A DNA stretch of 53,221 bases from a virus, in IMG/VR virus record IMGVR_UViG_3300007734_000725, positions 1 to 53,221 of that record; one strand, given 5' to 3'. The position numbers and the translations under genes are program-made. The notes beneath the pieces were generated by a model that had not been told where the DNA came from, did not search any database, and was given only the letters and a program-made list of their open reading frames with translations. Shown here piece by piece: positions 20,881 to 29,731 of this stretch (the first letter of the stretch is position 1; each line of letters begins with the position of its first letter).

Positions 20881-23109
20881 ATGGAAATCCAACCACAACA
20901 AATCGACGTCGAGGTCGAGTACGAAGACCAAGAAGAGCGGATGCGCAAGAGGGCCGAGAAGCTGCAATCCTTCGGCTCTTCGCTTGGTGGCCAACGTGAC
21001 GAATGGATTCGTTCGCGCGGCTCCTACGGCGTTGACAAGCGTTGGATCGAAGACGAGGATCAGTACAACGGCAAAGACAACATAGCCAAGGCGGCCAGCC
21101 AGATGATGACCAGCGTGGAGCAGGGCTACCCTGTGACCACGCAGATGGCCAAGCCCCACCGCTCGACGGTGTTCATTGGCATGACGCGCCAGAAGACCAA
21201 TGCTGCCGAAGCTCGCCTTGCAGACATCCTGCTACCAACGGACGATCGCAACTGGGGCATCCAGCCTACGCCGGACCCACAGTTGATGGGCATGAGCAAA
21301 GACAACAAAGCGGCCATGGACCAACAGGGCCAGCCGGTCATGGACGATAACGGGCAGCCAGCCCGCGTGCGTGACGTTGTCAAGGCAGTGCTTGAGGTGG
21401 CCAACAAGAAGGCCGAGGCCATGCAGACCGAGATCGAAGATCAGCTGGTCGAATGCAATTACAACGGCGAGTTGCGCAAGATGATCCACGACGCCGCCGT
21501 GCTTGGCACCGGCGTGGTCAAAGGACCTATCGTCACCAACCGCACACGCAAGGCTTGGCAGCCTATCACCGACAGCACGGGCCAGACGGTCCATCAAGTT
21601 GAGATCGTGCAAGAGATCAGCCCCGCTTCATTCCGCGTTGACCCGCGCAACGTATGGCCAGATCCCGGTTGCGGTGAGTCTGTGCACAACGGCAAGGGCA
21701 TCTATGAGCGCGAACAGATTACAGCCAAACAGATCCGCGACCTTGCCAAGCAGCCCGGCTTCCTAAAGGCCCAGCTGCGCAAGGTGCTGGAAGAGGGGCC
21801 TAAGCAGTCCGCTACTTTGCGCGAGTTGACGGACGAAGATCAGCGCGACATGACCCGCCTGACCTACGAGATGTGGACCTATTGGGGCGAAGTAGATCAC
21901 GACGACCTTGAGTCTGCCGGCGTTGGCGTAGGCGAGAAGGACGAGCTTCGCACCATCAGCGCGTGCGTTGTCATGATCAACAACACTGTGGTCAAAGCGT
22001 TTATGAACCCACTGGAAGGTGGCGACATACCTTATGACTTCTACGTCTGGGAGAAAGTTGCTGGCACGATCTGGGGCTACGGCATTCCATACCTTATGCG
22101 CTCACAGCAGAAAGTCTTGAACGCAGCGTGGCGCCAGATGATGGACAACGCTGGCGTGTCCAGTGGCCCACAGATTGTCATCAAACCCGGAGCTATCCAG
22201 CCAGCGGACAAACAGTGGCAACTGTCAGCCCGCAAGATCTGGTATGCAACCGACGACATCGACGATGTGCGCAAAGCGTTCTCGACCTTTGAGTTCAACT
22301 CGCATCAAAACGAATTGGCCGGCATCATTAAGATGGCCACCGAGTTAGCAGATGCGGAGACCGGCGTGCCTACGATCATGCAGGGCGAGAAGGGCGCAGC
22401 GCCCGACACCGTTGGCGGTATGCAGATGTTGATGAACAGCGCCAACGTGGTTTTGCGCAGGCTCGTCAAACAGTTTGATGACATGGTCACCAAGCCCCAT
22501 ATTCGTCGCTACTACGACTACAACATGATGTACAACGAGGACGAAGAGATCAAGGGCGACTTCACAATCGACGCCCGTGGTTCTAGTGCCTTGGTGGTCC
22601 GTGACATTCAGAATCAATCGTTCTTGAACTTGCTTGCAGCTGGAGCTAATCCAATCTACGGCATGTACCTTGACACACAGAAGCTGTTCGAGAAAGCCTT
22701 GCAGGCCCAGCATATCGATCCAGCCGAAGTGTTCAAGCCAGAGGAAGAGATTGAGCAAATCAAAGAAGCACAGAAGCAGGCAGCGGCTCAAGGCCCAGCA
22801 CCCGACCCAGCCTTGGCTGTGGCTCAGGTTCGTGCGCAGGCAGAGATGCAGAAGGTCCAAGCCCAGAACCAAGGCGACTTGCAAGAGCTTCAGGTGCGCC
22901 AGCAAATTGCTGCGCAAGAGGCCGACCTGCACATCATGCAATTACAGATGACACGCGAGATCGAGATGTTGAAGTTGTCTAACTCGCAGAACATCAGCCT
23001 TGAGAAAATCAAGGCTCAACTGGCCGACACCGCCATGAAGGAGCGCAGCCGTAAAGAGCTGTTTGCTGCTGAGCGCGACTTAGCCCTTAAGACTGGCTCA
23101 GGAATATAA
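20881..23109 (+). CDS. Portal protein
   Basis: 742 aa. MEIQPQQIDVEVEYEDQEER, with the body showing the portal pattern FRVDPRNVWPDPGC, YDFYVWEKVAGTIWGYGIPY, LMRSQQKVLNAAWRQMMDNA and QGEKGAAPDTVGGMQMLMNS. The C-terminal 110 residues are a Gln/Ala-rich coiled coil (PALAVAQVRAQAEMQKVQAQ), as in long P22-like portals with a barrel. The dodecameric ring is the DNA gate and terminase dock. The length and position after the terminase fit well. Confidence 0.9.
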   Translation: MEIQPQQIDVEVEYEDQEERMRKRAEKLQSFGSSLGGQRDEWIRSRGSYGVDKRWIEDEDQYNGKDNIAKAASQMMTSVEQGYPVTTQMAKPHRSTVFIGMTRQKTNAAEARLADILLPTDDRNWGIQPTPDPQLMGMSKDNKAAMDQQGQPVMDDNGQPARVRDVVKAVLEVANKKAEAMQTEIEDQLVECNYNGELRKMIHDAAVLGTGVVKGPIVTNRTRKAWQPITDSTGQTVHQVEIVQEISPASFRVDPRNVWPDPGCGESVHNGKGIYEREQITAKQIRDLAKQPGFLKAQLRKVLEEGPKQSATLRELTDEDQRDMTRLTYEMWTYWGEVDHDDLESAGVGVGEKDELRTISACVVMINNTVVKAFMNPLEGGDIPYDFYVWEKVAGTIWGYGIPYLMRSQQKVLNAAWRQMMDNAGVSSGPQIVIKPGAIQPADKQWQLSARKIWYATDDIDDVRKAFSTFEFNSHQNELAGIIKMATELADAETGVPTIMQGEKGAAPDTVGGMQMLMNSANVVLRRLVKQFDDMVTKPHIRRYYDYNMMYNEDEEIKGDFTIDARGSSALVVRDIQNQSFLNLLAAGANPIYGMYLDTQKLFEKALQAQHIDPAEVFKPEEEIEQIKEAQKQAAAQGPAPDPALAVAQVRAQAEMQKVQAQNQGDLQELQVRQQIAAQEADLHIMQLQMTREIEMLKLSNSQNISLEKIKAQLADTAMKERSRKELFAAERDLALKTGSGI

Positions 23110-23121
23110 GGAGAATATCTC

Positions 23122-24546
23122 ATGGCTACAAGCGACGAAGCATACGCGCTTTATACCAAAGCTAGAACCGACGCCACTAAGGCGGCGCAAGCCCTTCTTG
23201 ATTTCTCAGGCCCCGGCGGATCTGCGACACAAGCGTCTATGGATAAAGCCAATGCGCTACAAAACAGGGCTGGCTCTGACGCATTAGCAGCCATTGGTTA
23301 CTATGCAGATGCTAACGGTGAGATGGTTAAGGGAACAAAACCCACAACAACTACTGACGCAGCTGCCACTACTGGCACAGCCGTCGGCTACACCGGTTTT
23401 ACCGCTGGACAATCAAACAGCCCGCCAGCCGGGGTGGATATGAGGACCATGATTGAAAGAACTACTGGCAAGGCCTTTGACAGTTCTTTCTATAGCGGGC
23501 CTGATGCCGACGCAAACCTTGCCTTACTTACCCGAATCTCAAACGCGCTGTATGGCGACGTCGGCGCCAACATAGACGCGCGCAACTGGACCGCCATCAT
23601 GGCCTCCAGCAACCCGCTTAAGGCGGCTGAAGACGCCCTTGCGGCCATGTACAGCGACAAGGCTTATTTAACCGCTAACACGCAGTACGTGATGAACCAA
23701 GGTTACTTGCCAGAGCAAGCAGACTACACATACCAGCAAATGGCTGACCGCGTGGGTTCTACGTACACACCTACATGGGTAGAGGGCACGAAGTTTGAGG
23801 GGGTTGACCCGGCTACCAAGCAGCCAAAAATGGATACGGCAACGTATCTTAAGAACGTCAGCAGCATGGCGCCTGACCAGCTTGCATCCTACACAGCCAC
23901 ACGTTGGAACCAATGGGGCGGCAATCCAACAACCAAGAAGAGCGGCGTAATTGATACGGGTACGTCTGCAAGCTCCGTGTTTACACCCGCAACAACTGCT
24001 GGCCAAATAACCGGAACGAGTAACGTTACGCCCGGGGCAGTTATTGGAACAAGTAATGTTACGCCCGGAACAAGCACTGTTACGCCCGGCAGCACGGGCA
24101 GCACAGGCCTTATTACCGGGGCCACAACAGCTAACTCAACTGCGGCAGCTACCCCGCAAACTGCGCCTACACAACTTAATACGCCCACAGCGGCGGGCGG
24201 CACCGGCTTGGTGACGGGGGCTAATACCCTTACGCCCGGCACATTCAACCTACCCAACACAACGATAGGCAATGTCAACAGTGGCGGTTTGATTTCAGGT
24301 GTGCAGCAGCAACTAACCACTCAGAACGCGCAGGTCGGTTTGCCTACGGGCGTGACGGCAAAGGTCGGCGCAATGGGCAACAACACAGGCGGCGCAAGCA
24401 TGACGCCCTACAACCCGTACGGTTTCACCGGCTCAATGGCCGGCACAGGCGCGCAGCAGAACTGGTACAACGCCAAGACTGGCCAGCGCTACACAGCGCC
24501 CGTCGGCTCATGGACGCCACCTAGCGCGGACTGGACCCGTGCATGA
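23122..24546 (+). CDS. Thr/Gly-rich structural protein, 474 aa
   Basis: A helical N-terminus (MATSDEAYALYTKARTDATK) and middle with AEDALAAMYSDKAYLTANTQ. Then a low-complexity region from about residue 280 with short repeats of TSNVTPG and TGL(V/I)TGA. The C-terminus has TPYNPYGFTGSMAGTGAQQN. Probably a virion component, but no family is recognised. Overlaps the next gene by four bases. Confidence 0.65.
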   Translation: MATSDEAYALYTKARTDATKAAQALLDFSGPGGSATQASMDKANALQNRAGSDALAAIGYYADANGEMVKGTKPTTTTDAAATTGTAVGYTGFTAGQSNSPPAGVDMRTMIERTTGKAFDSSFYSGPDADANLALLTRISNALYGDVGANIDARNWTAIMASSNPLKAAEDALAAMYSDKAYLTANTQYVMNQGYLPEQADYTYQQMADRVGSTYTPTWVEGTKFEGVDPATKQPKMDTATYLKNVSSMAPDQLASYTATRWNQWGGNPTTKKSGVIDTGTSASSVFTPATTAGQITGTSNVTPGAVIGTSNVTPGTSTVTPGSTGSTGLITGATTANSTAAATPQTAPTQLNTPTAAGGTGLVTGANTLTPGTFNLPNTTIGNVNSGGLISGVQQQLTTQNAQVGLPTGVTAKVGAMGNNTGGASMTPYNPYGFTGSMAGTGAQQNWYNAKTGQRYTAPVGSWTPPSADWTRA

Positions 24547-25169
24547 GCGTATTAGCTCGCGACCTTGATGCGTATAACCGCGCCCTCACCGCCTACCAGC
24601 GGCGAGTGGGCGGGTACAACCGCAGCGTTGATAAATACAACGATTCAATGGTGCGTGACGCCAACGGCAACATATTGATCCAAGGAATGGGCGGCGGCTC
24701 GTCAGGTACCGATGCAAGCGATGCTACGCCAGACACGGCGTATCTGATGGCTGTTGATACAACGGGCAAGGTCATTGCGGCTAAACCCGCCGAGGGCTTT
24801 AATGAAAGCGCCTACGGCACGTCGGCCATTGAGGGCAATACTGGGTACCGCATGCTGCGTCAAAACCCCATAGGCACGGCAGACAACAAGCCTATCTACC
24901 AAGAAAAGCCAGAGGAATGGACCGAAGAATTTAAAGGCAACGCGCCTGATCCCACGTACGCCCAAGTTAAGAAAGCAGGTACTGCGTCCTTGGCTGCCCA
25001 AGAGGCCGGGCTAATTGGCGAGGTGATCAAGGGTGGCGGGCTTAAGACCAGCGGCGGCGGGTTTATTCGCAGCCGCATGGCCAGTGGGGACGAGATTGCC
25101 GAGGAGGCCGCATCCGTGGCCGGCGGCGGTGGAAAACCGGGCACAAAAACATCAACTGTGACCCGTTAA
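24543..25169 (+). CDS. Virion-associated protein of unknown function, 208 aa
   Basis: MSVLARDLDAYNRALTAYQR then RVGGYNRSVDKYNDSMVRDA. The N-terminal Tyr/Asn-rich helix resembles those found in small phage structural proteins. A Gly-rich C-terminus (GGGLKTSGGGFIRSRMASGD) looks flexible. Coupled to the preceding gene and followed by late promoter 2. Confidence 0.6.
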   Translation: MSVLARDLDAYNRALTAYQRRVGGYNRSVDKYNDSMVRDANGNILIQGMGGGSSGTDASDATPDTAYLMAVDTTGKVIAAKPAEGFNESAYGTSAIEGNTGYRMLRQNPIGTADNKPIYQEKPEEWTEEFKGNAPDPTYAQVKKAGTASLAAQEAGLIGEVIKGGGLKTSGGGFIRSRMASGDEIAEEAASVAGGGGKPGTKTSTVTR

Positions 25170-25188
25170 AAATGAATAAATTTAACTG

Positions 25189-25216
25189 TTGCATATTACC
25201 CACAACTTGTTATAGA
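25189..25216 (+). promoter_or_regulatory. Late promoter 2
   Basis: TTGCAT, 16 bases, TATAGA, in an AT-rich gap. The transcript would start with a 7-bp hairpin, TTTGGGC/GCCCAAA (25222-25242), and reach the terminator at 25250. Confidence 0.55.
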
Positions 25217-25249
25217 ATTTCTTTGGGCGAAGTGCGCCCAAAATTTACC

Positions 25250-25275
25250 AAAGCCAGCCACCGAGCTGGCTTTTT
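25250..25275 (+). terminator. Intrinsic terminator ahead of the 66-aa gene
   Basis: A perfect 9-bp stem AAAGCCAGC/GCTGGCTTT with a 6-base loop, then TTCT. It ends just before the ATG at 25278. It could stop readthrough from the upstream genes or attenuate the promoter 2 transcript. Confidence 0.7.
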
Positions 25276-25277
25276 CT

Positions 25278-25478
25278 ATGACTGATTACTCATCAAGCAC
25301 ATGGCATGTTTTGCGCAAGTGGGCAGAGGCCCAGCTTGAGCAGGCCAGAACCAAGAACGACGCTGTCGCCCTCTCCGACAATGAGACAGCTGCGTTGCGC
25401 GGTGAGATACGCATGCTAAAAAGATTTCTCGACTTGCCCAATGCGGCAACTCGGGGTGTGGTGGTCGAGCCGGATTAA
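25278..25478 (+). CDS. Small helical protein before the scaffold gene, 66 aa
   Basis: MTDYSSSTWHVLRKWAEAQL then EQARTKNDAVALSDNETAAL. Amphipathic helices typical of small head-assembly accessory proteins of unknown role. The ATG sits directly beside the terminator T run with no Shine-Dalgarno sequence, so initiation is unusual. The frame is otherwise well formed. Confidence 0.65.
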   Translation: MTDYSSSTWHVLRKWAEAQLEQARTKNDAVALSDNETAALRGEIRMLKRFLDLPNAATRGVVVEPD

Positions 25479-25536
25479 ATCCCGCTTGGCCTTTTTAGTG
25501 GACTGTTGAAAGACGGTCTTTATTTGGAGAGCAAAA

Positions 25537-26424
25537 GTGGAAGAAAACCAACTGTCTTCGGAAGAAGCGCAAAACCTATGGAATGAAGAGGCATCTAAGC
25601 TAAATGCCGACGATGATACGTCCGCATCTGAGCTTTTAGCCACCGCGCCGGAAACGCCGCAGGACTTCGAACCAGAACAAGCGCAAGTCGAACCGGAACA
25701 GCCGGAAGATCCTCTTGCCGGGCTATCGCCAACGGTGCGTGCCAAGTTGGCACAAATCGATGAGTTAGCACAGGCAAATGCTCAATTGCTGCACCATGTC
25801 AAAACGACCGAGGGTCGCGTGGCAGCGATGCAACGAGAAGCTCAGCAGGCACGTCAAGCAGCAATGCAAGAAGCGCCTACGCAGACAGCTATCGTCAGCG
25901 CCGCCAAGAACCCAGAGAAGTGGGAGCAGCTCAAGCAGGATTTCCCCGAGTGGGCAGGAGCGATGGAGGAATACGTCGCATCGAAGGTGGGAGGCCAGCA
26001 GCAACAAAGTTTGACACCCGAACAGGTAACAGGCTACGTGCAGCAGCAGGTCGCACAAACCCGCGCTGAGATGGGGCGCCTCATGGAAGAAGCGCGAATT
26101 GAAGGTAAGTACGAGAACTGGCGCGATACGGTCAACACGACTGAATTCGCGCAATGGTTTACCGTGCAGTCACCTGAGACTCGGGCCCTCGCTGACAGCT
26201 CGGCAGCTAGAGACGCGATCAAGATGCTTGACTTGTTCAATACATCTAAATCGGTTTCGGCTACGGACATCAAGCAAGAGCGCGGAGCACGTCTCGCTGC
26301 AGCCGCGACAACTCGAACTGGCCAGACACCGCCGCCTAAAACACTTGGCGACATGTCACCAGCTGAACTGTGGAACTACGAAGCCAAGAAACGTGAGCGA
26401 GAGCTCAAAGAACGCGGCTACTAA
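25537..26424 (+). CDS. Capsid scaffolding protein
   Basis: 295 aa, GTG start with GGAGAG upstream. Acidic, Gln/Ala-rich and helical: VEENQLSSEEAQNLWNEEAS, an extended PEDPLAG linker, coiled coil (NAQLLHHVKTTEGRVAAMQR) and a basic C-terminus (WNYEAKKRERELKERGY) that would bind coat subunits. Length, composition and position just before the coat gene are those of phage scaffold proteins. Removed from the mature head in related phages. Confidence 0.8.
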   Translation: MEENQLSSEEAQNLWNEEASKLNADDDTSASELLATAPETPQDFEPEQAQVEPEQPEDPLAGLSPTVRAKLAQIDELAQANAQLLHHVKTTEGRVAAMQREAQQARQAAMQEAPTQTAIVSAAKNPEKWEQLKQDFPEWAGAMEEYVASKVGGQQQQSLTPEQVTGYVQQQVAQTRAEMGRLMEEARIEGKYENWRDTVNTTEFAQWFTVQSPETRALADSSAARDAIKMLDLFNTSKSVSATDIKQERGARLAAAATTRTGQTPPPKTLGDMSPAELWNYEAKKRERELKERGY

Positions 26425-26452
26425 ATCAATTTTCAAAAAAGGAAACTAGACC

Positions 26453-27511
26453 ATGTCTATTCAAAATTACGGCACCGTAGCATCGCGAAATCTAATCCGC
26501 GCTGCTCAAGGTATGCTTGAACACGCACAGCCCATCACTGTTTTGGGCGACTTCGGTACTCAACGCGAGATGCCCCAGAACTCGACAGACACCTTGGTGT
26601 TCCGTCGTACTCTGCCTTTCGGCGCCTCTACTTCAGGTACAACAATCGAGAACTCTTCTCGCTATGTTGGTACTCCTGACATCACCGCTTCCAACTTCGT
26701 GTTGGCTGAGGGTGTGACACCTAACGCAAACACGATCTCTTTCCAAGACGTGTCTGTTCAGTTGCAACAATATGGCGTGCTTTTTAAGTACTCCAGCAAA
26801 GTTGAGCAGTTGTACGAAGACGACATCCCCGGCGAAATGGTCAAGCTCACAGGCGAGACATTGGCTGAGGTGATGGAGATGGTTCGTTACGGTGTGTTGA
26901 AGGCTGGCTCTACTGTGATCTATGCAAACGGTTCTAGCCGCTCTGCAATCAACACAGCTATCAGCTTGAACGCAATTCGTAAAGCAGCCCGTACGCTTGA
27001 GTCCAACCGTTCACGCCGCGTGACCAGCCGTCTGGCTCCCGGTGTTAACTTTGGCACTCGCGCTGTGCAGCCCGCATACGTTATCTTCTGCCACACTGAC
27101 GCTGTCAGCGACATCCGTAACTTGCCCGGCTTCACCCGCGTGGAAGAGTACGGTTCATTCAAGCCAATCCATGACCGCGAAATCGGCGCTTGCGAAGACT
27201 TCCGTTTCATCAGCTCACCCCTGTTGAAATCCTTTGCTGCTGCTGGTTCTGCAACCTTGAACGGCATGTTGTCTGTTGGCGCTGCTAACGTTGACGTGTA
27301 TCCCTTCATCATCATTGGTGAAGACTGCTGGGGCCAAGTCGCTCTCAAGGGCATGTCTGCCATCAAGCCTGTGGTCCTCAAAGCCTCACAGACCAACCAC
27401 GCCAACCCATTGGGCCAATTCGGCTACGTGGGCGCTTCTACATGGTTCGCGACTGTGCGTCTGAACGACGCCTTCATGGCCCGTATCGAAGCTGGTGTGA
27501 CCGCTCTGTAA
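26453..27511 (+). CDS. Major capsid protein, N4-gp56 family
   Basis: 352 aa. MSIQNYGTVASRNLIRAAQG then MLEHAQPITVLGDFGTQREM, the start pattern of the N4-gp56 coat family (HK97 fold). The core includes TLVFRRTLPF, VTPNANTISFQDVSVQLQQY and DIPGEMVKLTGETLAEVMEM; the C-terminal part includes AQPAYVIFCHTDAVSDIRNL-like FCHTDAVSDIR and VGASTWFATVRLNDAFMARI. Codons are strongly biased as expected for the most abundant virion protein. Forms the icosahedral shell on the scaffold. Confidence 0.93.
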   Translation: MSIQNYGTVASRNLIRAAQGMLEHAQPITVLGDFGTQREMPQNSTDTLVFRRTLPFGASTSGTTIENSSRYVGTPDITASNFVLAEGVTPNANTISFQDVSVQLQQYGVLFKYSSKVEQLYEDDIPGEMVKLTGETLAEVMEMVRYGVLKAGSTVIYANGSSRSAINTAISLNAIRKAARTLESNRSRRVTSRLAPGVNFGTRAVQPAYVIFCHTDAVSDIRNLPGFTRVEEYGSFKPIHDREIGACEDFRFISSPLLKSFAAAGSATLNGMLSVGAANVDVYPFIIIGEDCWGQVALKGMSAIKPVVLKASQTNHANPLGQFGYVGASTWFATVRLNDAFMARIEAGVTAL

Positions 27512-27519
27512 TGACCAGT

Positions 27520-27536
27520 CGGGGCTTTATGCCCCG
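27520..27536 (+). other. Hairpin after the coat gene
   Basis: CGGGGC, loop TTTAT, GCCCCG in the 50-base gap behind the capsid gene. No T run follows, so it is more likely an mRNA-stabilising or processing hairpin than a terminator. Confidence 0.4.
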
Positions 27537-27561
27537 GCGTCTTAACTAAAAGGAACACATC

Positions 27562-28032
27562 ATGCAATCGAACTACTGGAAACTTCTAAACGAAGACCGT
27601 TTGAACGACGTATCCGCATTGTCTGTTACGGCTCCCATCTTGGGTCCCGTTGCAAACGCTACGCTTGCTGCCGCGTCATCACTGACAGCGGCGGACAGCG
27701 GCGAGACATATTTTTTGTCTTCGGCTACTGAATTCGTAACTACTCTGCCCTTGCCTGCTGCGGGTTTGACCTACACTTTCATTGTGGCTGCGGCACCTTC
27801 TGGTGCCAGCTACACGGTTGTGACTAACGCCAGCGCCAATATCATCAAGGGCCAAGCGTACCCCGCTTCTGGCGCCGCTGGTGACACTGGCACAGCCGAC
27901 GACACCATCTCTTTTGTAGATGGCCAGTCGGTTGCAGGCGACCGCGTAACTGTCATTAGTGATGGCACAAGTTGGTTTGCCTACGCGCATTGCGCAGTGG
28001 CTGCTGGCGTGACATTTACTCAGGCTTCTTAA
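27562..28032 (+). CDS. Beta-rich head protein, possible decoration, 156 aa
   Basis: MQSNYWKLLNEDRLNDVSAL, then a beta-rich Ala/Thr/Val body (SGETYFLSSATEFVTTLPLP, DTISFVDGQSVAGDRVTVIS) resembling decoration or fibre beta sandwiches. AAAGGA ribosome site. Position right behind the coat gene supports a capsid surface role. Family not recognised. Confidence 0.65.
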   Translation: MQSNYWKLLNEDRLNDVSALSVTAPILGPVANATLAAASSLTAADSGETYFLSSATEFVTTLPLPAAGLTYTFIVAAAPSGASYTVVTNASANIIKGQAYPASGAAGDTGTADDTISFVDGQSVAGDRVTVISDGTSWFAYAHCAVAAGVTFTQAS

Positions 28033-28058
28033 TAATCTTTTTCCTAAAGGAATAAATC

Positions 28059-28496
28059 ATGTCATACAACATCGAACAAGCCAATAGTGGCTATCTCTCG
28101 CTGACCGCTGCCGGCCTAGCCGAAGGCACTAACAGTGCAACTTTTAAGACTGTTAACACCTTGACTTTTACAAGCAATGGTATTTTTAAGTCTAAGGCTG
28201 CTACTGACAACTTGACATTCACTGCCGGTACAGCTTTGGCTGCATCACAGGCTTGCTTGTTTGCAGTGTGGATTACATCTGGCGGCACGGTATCGACCTC
28301 GCAAGGTCCTATCGTTGCAGCAGGCGATCCATGCCCAGTGCCCGGTCAGGTTACAGCCGGTACAACTTTGGTCGGTTTGATCAAAGTCACTACCAGTTCT
28401 GCCGTTACGTTCACGCCAGCTACTACCGATCTGTCTGCCTCCGGCATCACAGCCGCGTACTCTGATTGCATGGACATGCCCGGCTCAGCCCAGTAA
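28059..28496 (+). CDS. Beta-rich head-associated protein, 145 aa
   Basis: MSYNIEQANSGYLSLTAAGL with Thr/Val/Ala strands (TFKTVNTLTFTSNGIFKSKA, AGTTLVGLIKVTTSSAVTFT). Likely a capsid decoration or spike-base protein by composition and place between the coat and adaptor genes. Followed closely by a strong terminator, so it may be the last gene of the highly expressed head transcript. Confidence 0.65.
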   Translation: MSYNIEQANSGYLSLTAAGLAEGTNSATFKTVNTLTFTSNGIFKSKAATDNLTFTAGTALAASQACLFAVWITSGGTVSTSQGPIVAAGDPCPVPGQVTAGTTLVGLIKVTTSSAVTFTPATTDLSASGITAAYSDCMDMPGSAQ

Positions 28497-28524
28497 GTTG
28501 CCATCTCTCCTAACGGAGGGTTTC

Positions 28525-28553
28525 GCAGGTTGCCTTCGGGCAGCCTGCTTTTT
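28525..28553 (+). terminator. Strong intrinsic terminator after the head genes
   Basis: A 10-bp stem GCAGGTTGCC/GGCAGCCTGC with a TTCG tetraloop and five T. Its place behind coat and decoration genes would lower transcription of the following adaptor genes relative to coat. Confidence 0.8.
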
Positions 28554-28591
28554 GGCAAACTAATTTTTTTAAACCTAACGGAGAATAGAAG

Positions 28592-29014
28592 ATGGCAAAA
28601 AAAGAAGTAGTCGCAGGAATTGAAATCATTGACGACACACCAACAGTTGATCCAGTTTCCCAAGTTGTAGATTTTCGTGAGCTTGCAGCAAGCGAAGCAT
28701 TCATGAACGAAATGGTTGAAGTCATGGTGCACGCTAGCACTGACGAAAACCAATCTCCTCATGTAATTCTTAATTGCAATGGAACTAATCAACCAATCAT
28801 GCGCGGCGTGCCAATGCGCGTTCGTCGCAAGTATGTCGAGATCTTGGCACGTATGAAGGAAACTAAATACAGCCAAGTAACTCGCAACCCAGCAGCGCCC
28901 GATCAAATCGACATGATTGCGCGCCATGGTTTGGCTTATCCTTTTGAGTTGATGCACGACGACAATCCTCGCGGACGTGCATGGCTTCAAAACGTTTTGG
29001 CTGAACCCGCTTAA
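28592..29014 (+). CDS. Conserved phage head-region protein, 140 aa
   Basis: MAKKEVVAGIEIIDDTPTVD, then NQPIMRGVPMRVRRKYVEIL and a C-terminal ELMHDDNPRGRAWLQNVL. The RGVPMRVRRKYVE block looks conserved and basic. Location between coat and adaptor genes suggests a connector or head accessory role. GGAG ribosome site. Confidence 0.65.
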   Translation: MAKKEVVAGIEIIDDTPTVDPVSQVVDFRELAASEAFMNEMVEVMVHASTDENQSPHVILNCNGTNQPIMRGVPMRVRRKYVEILARMKETKYSQVTRNPAAPDQIDMIARHGLAYPFELMHDDNPRGRAWLQNVLAEPA

Positions 29015-29029
29015 ACACGGGGTGACCTA

Positions 29030-29722
29030 GTGAACTATCTCCAGCTTATCAACCGGCTGCGCGTGGAGTGCGGCGTCTCCGGCGCCAGCACGCCGCTGAT
29101 CACCGTTACTGGTTTGACCGGCGAATCCTACCGGATGGCAAGCTGGATCAATAGTGCTTGGGTCGATGTGCAAACGGCCAAAGAAGACTGGCAGTGGATG
29201 CGTTATCCAGTGCAATTCAACACGGTCACACAACAACAAATTTACACCCCCACCGAAGCCGGTGTGGGGTCTACTTTTGGAAACTGGAAACGCGATAGTT
29301 GGCGCGCTTCGTCTGTAGGACAAAACTACAAAGACGAGCAGCTGATGAACTACATGGACTACACGACGTTCCGCAACCTGTACATGTACGGGAATATGCG
29401 TACAACGTATGCGCGCCCAGTAGTCGTCACGATTGACCCAGATAAGAACTTAGGCTTCGGCTCAATACCAGATCAGCCCTACGTCATTGTGGGCGAGTAC
29501 TATGTTCAGCCGACAGAGTTTGTTGATGCTACGGACGCACCGCCCAGCGTGTTTCCTACGCGCTTTCAGATGATGATTGTTTACAGAGCCATGATGTTTT
29601 ACGGCGGTTATGAATCAGCGCCAGAAGTCTATCAACGTGGCGAATTTGAATTTAAGCGATTGATGAACCGACTGGACATCGATCAGCTGCCAACAGTCGT
29701 CAGCGGCCCGCCCCTTGCATAA
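29030..29722 (+). CDS. Head-tail adaptor-like protein, 230 aa
   Basis: GTG start. MNYLQLINRLRVECGVSGAS then SYRMASWINSAWVDVQTAKE and DWQWMRYPVQFNTVTQQQIY. Helical N-terminus followed by a beta domain (KNLGFGSIPDQPYVIVGEYY) and a helical C-terminus (MMIVYRAMMFYGGYESAPEV). Such proteins attach the tail to the portal in podoviruses (gp4/gp11-like adaptor). The call rests on layout and position. Confidence 0.65.
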   Translation: MNYLQLINRLRVECGVSGASTPLITVTGLTGESYRMASWINSAWVDVQTAKEDWQWMRYPVQFNTVTQQQIYTPTEAGVGSTFGNWKRDSWRASSVGQNYKDEQLMNYMDYTTFRNLYMYGNMRTTYARPVVVTIDPDKNLGFGSIPDQPYVIVGEYYVQPTEFVDATDAPPSVFPTRFQMMIVYRAMMFYGGYESAPEVYQRGEFEFKRLMNRLDIDQLPTVVSGPPLA

Positions 29723-29731
29723 GGCGCACAA

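Noticed and set aside
28346-28990. 214-aa antisense frame over head genes
   Set aside because: Spans the strong terminator and two plus-strand genes; composition is Cys/His/Ile-random and no start signal is present.
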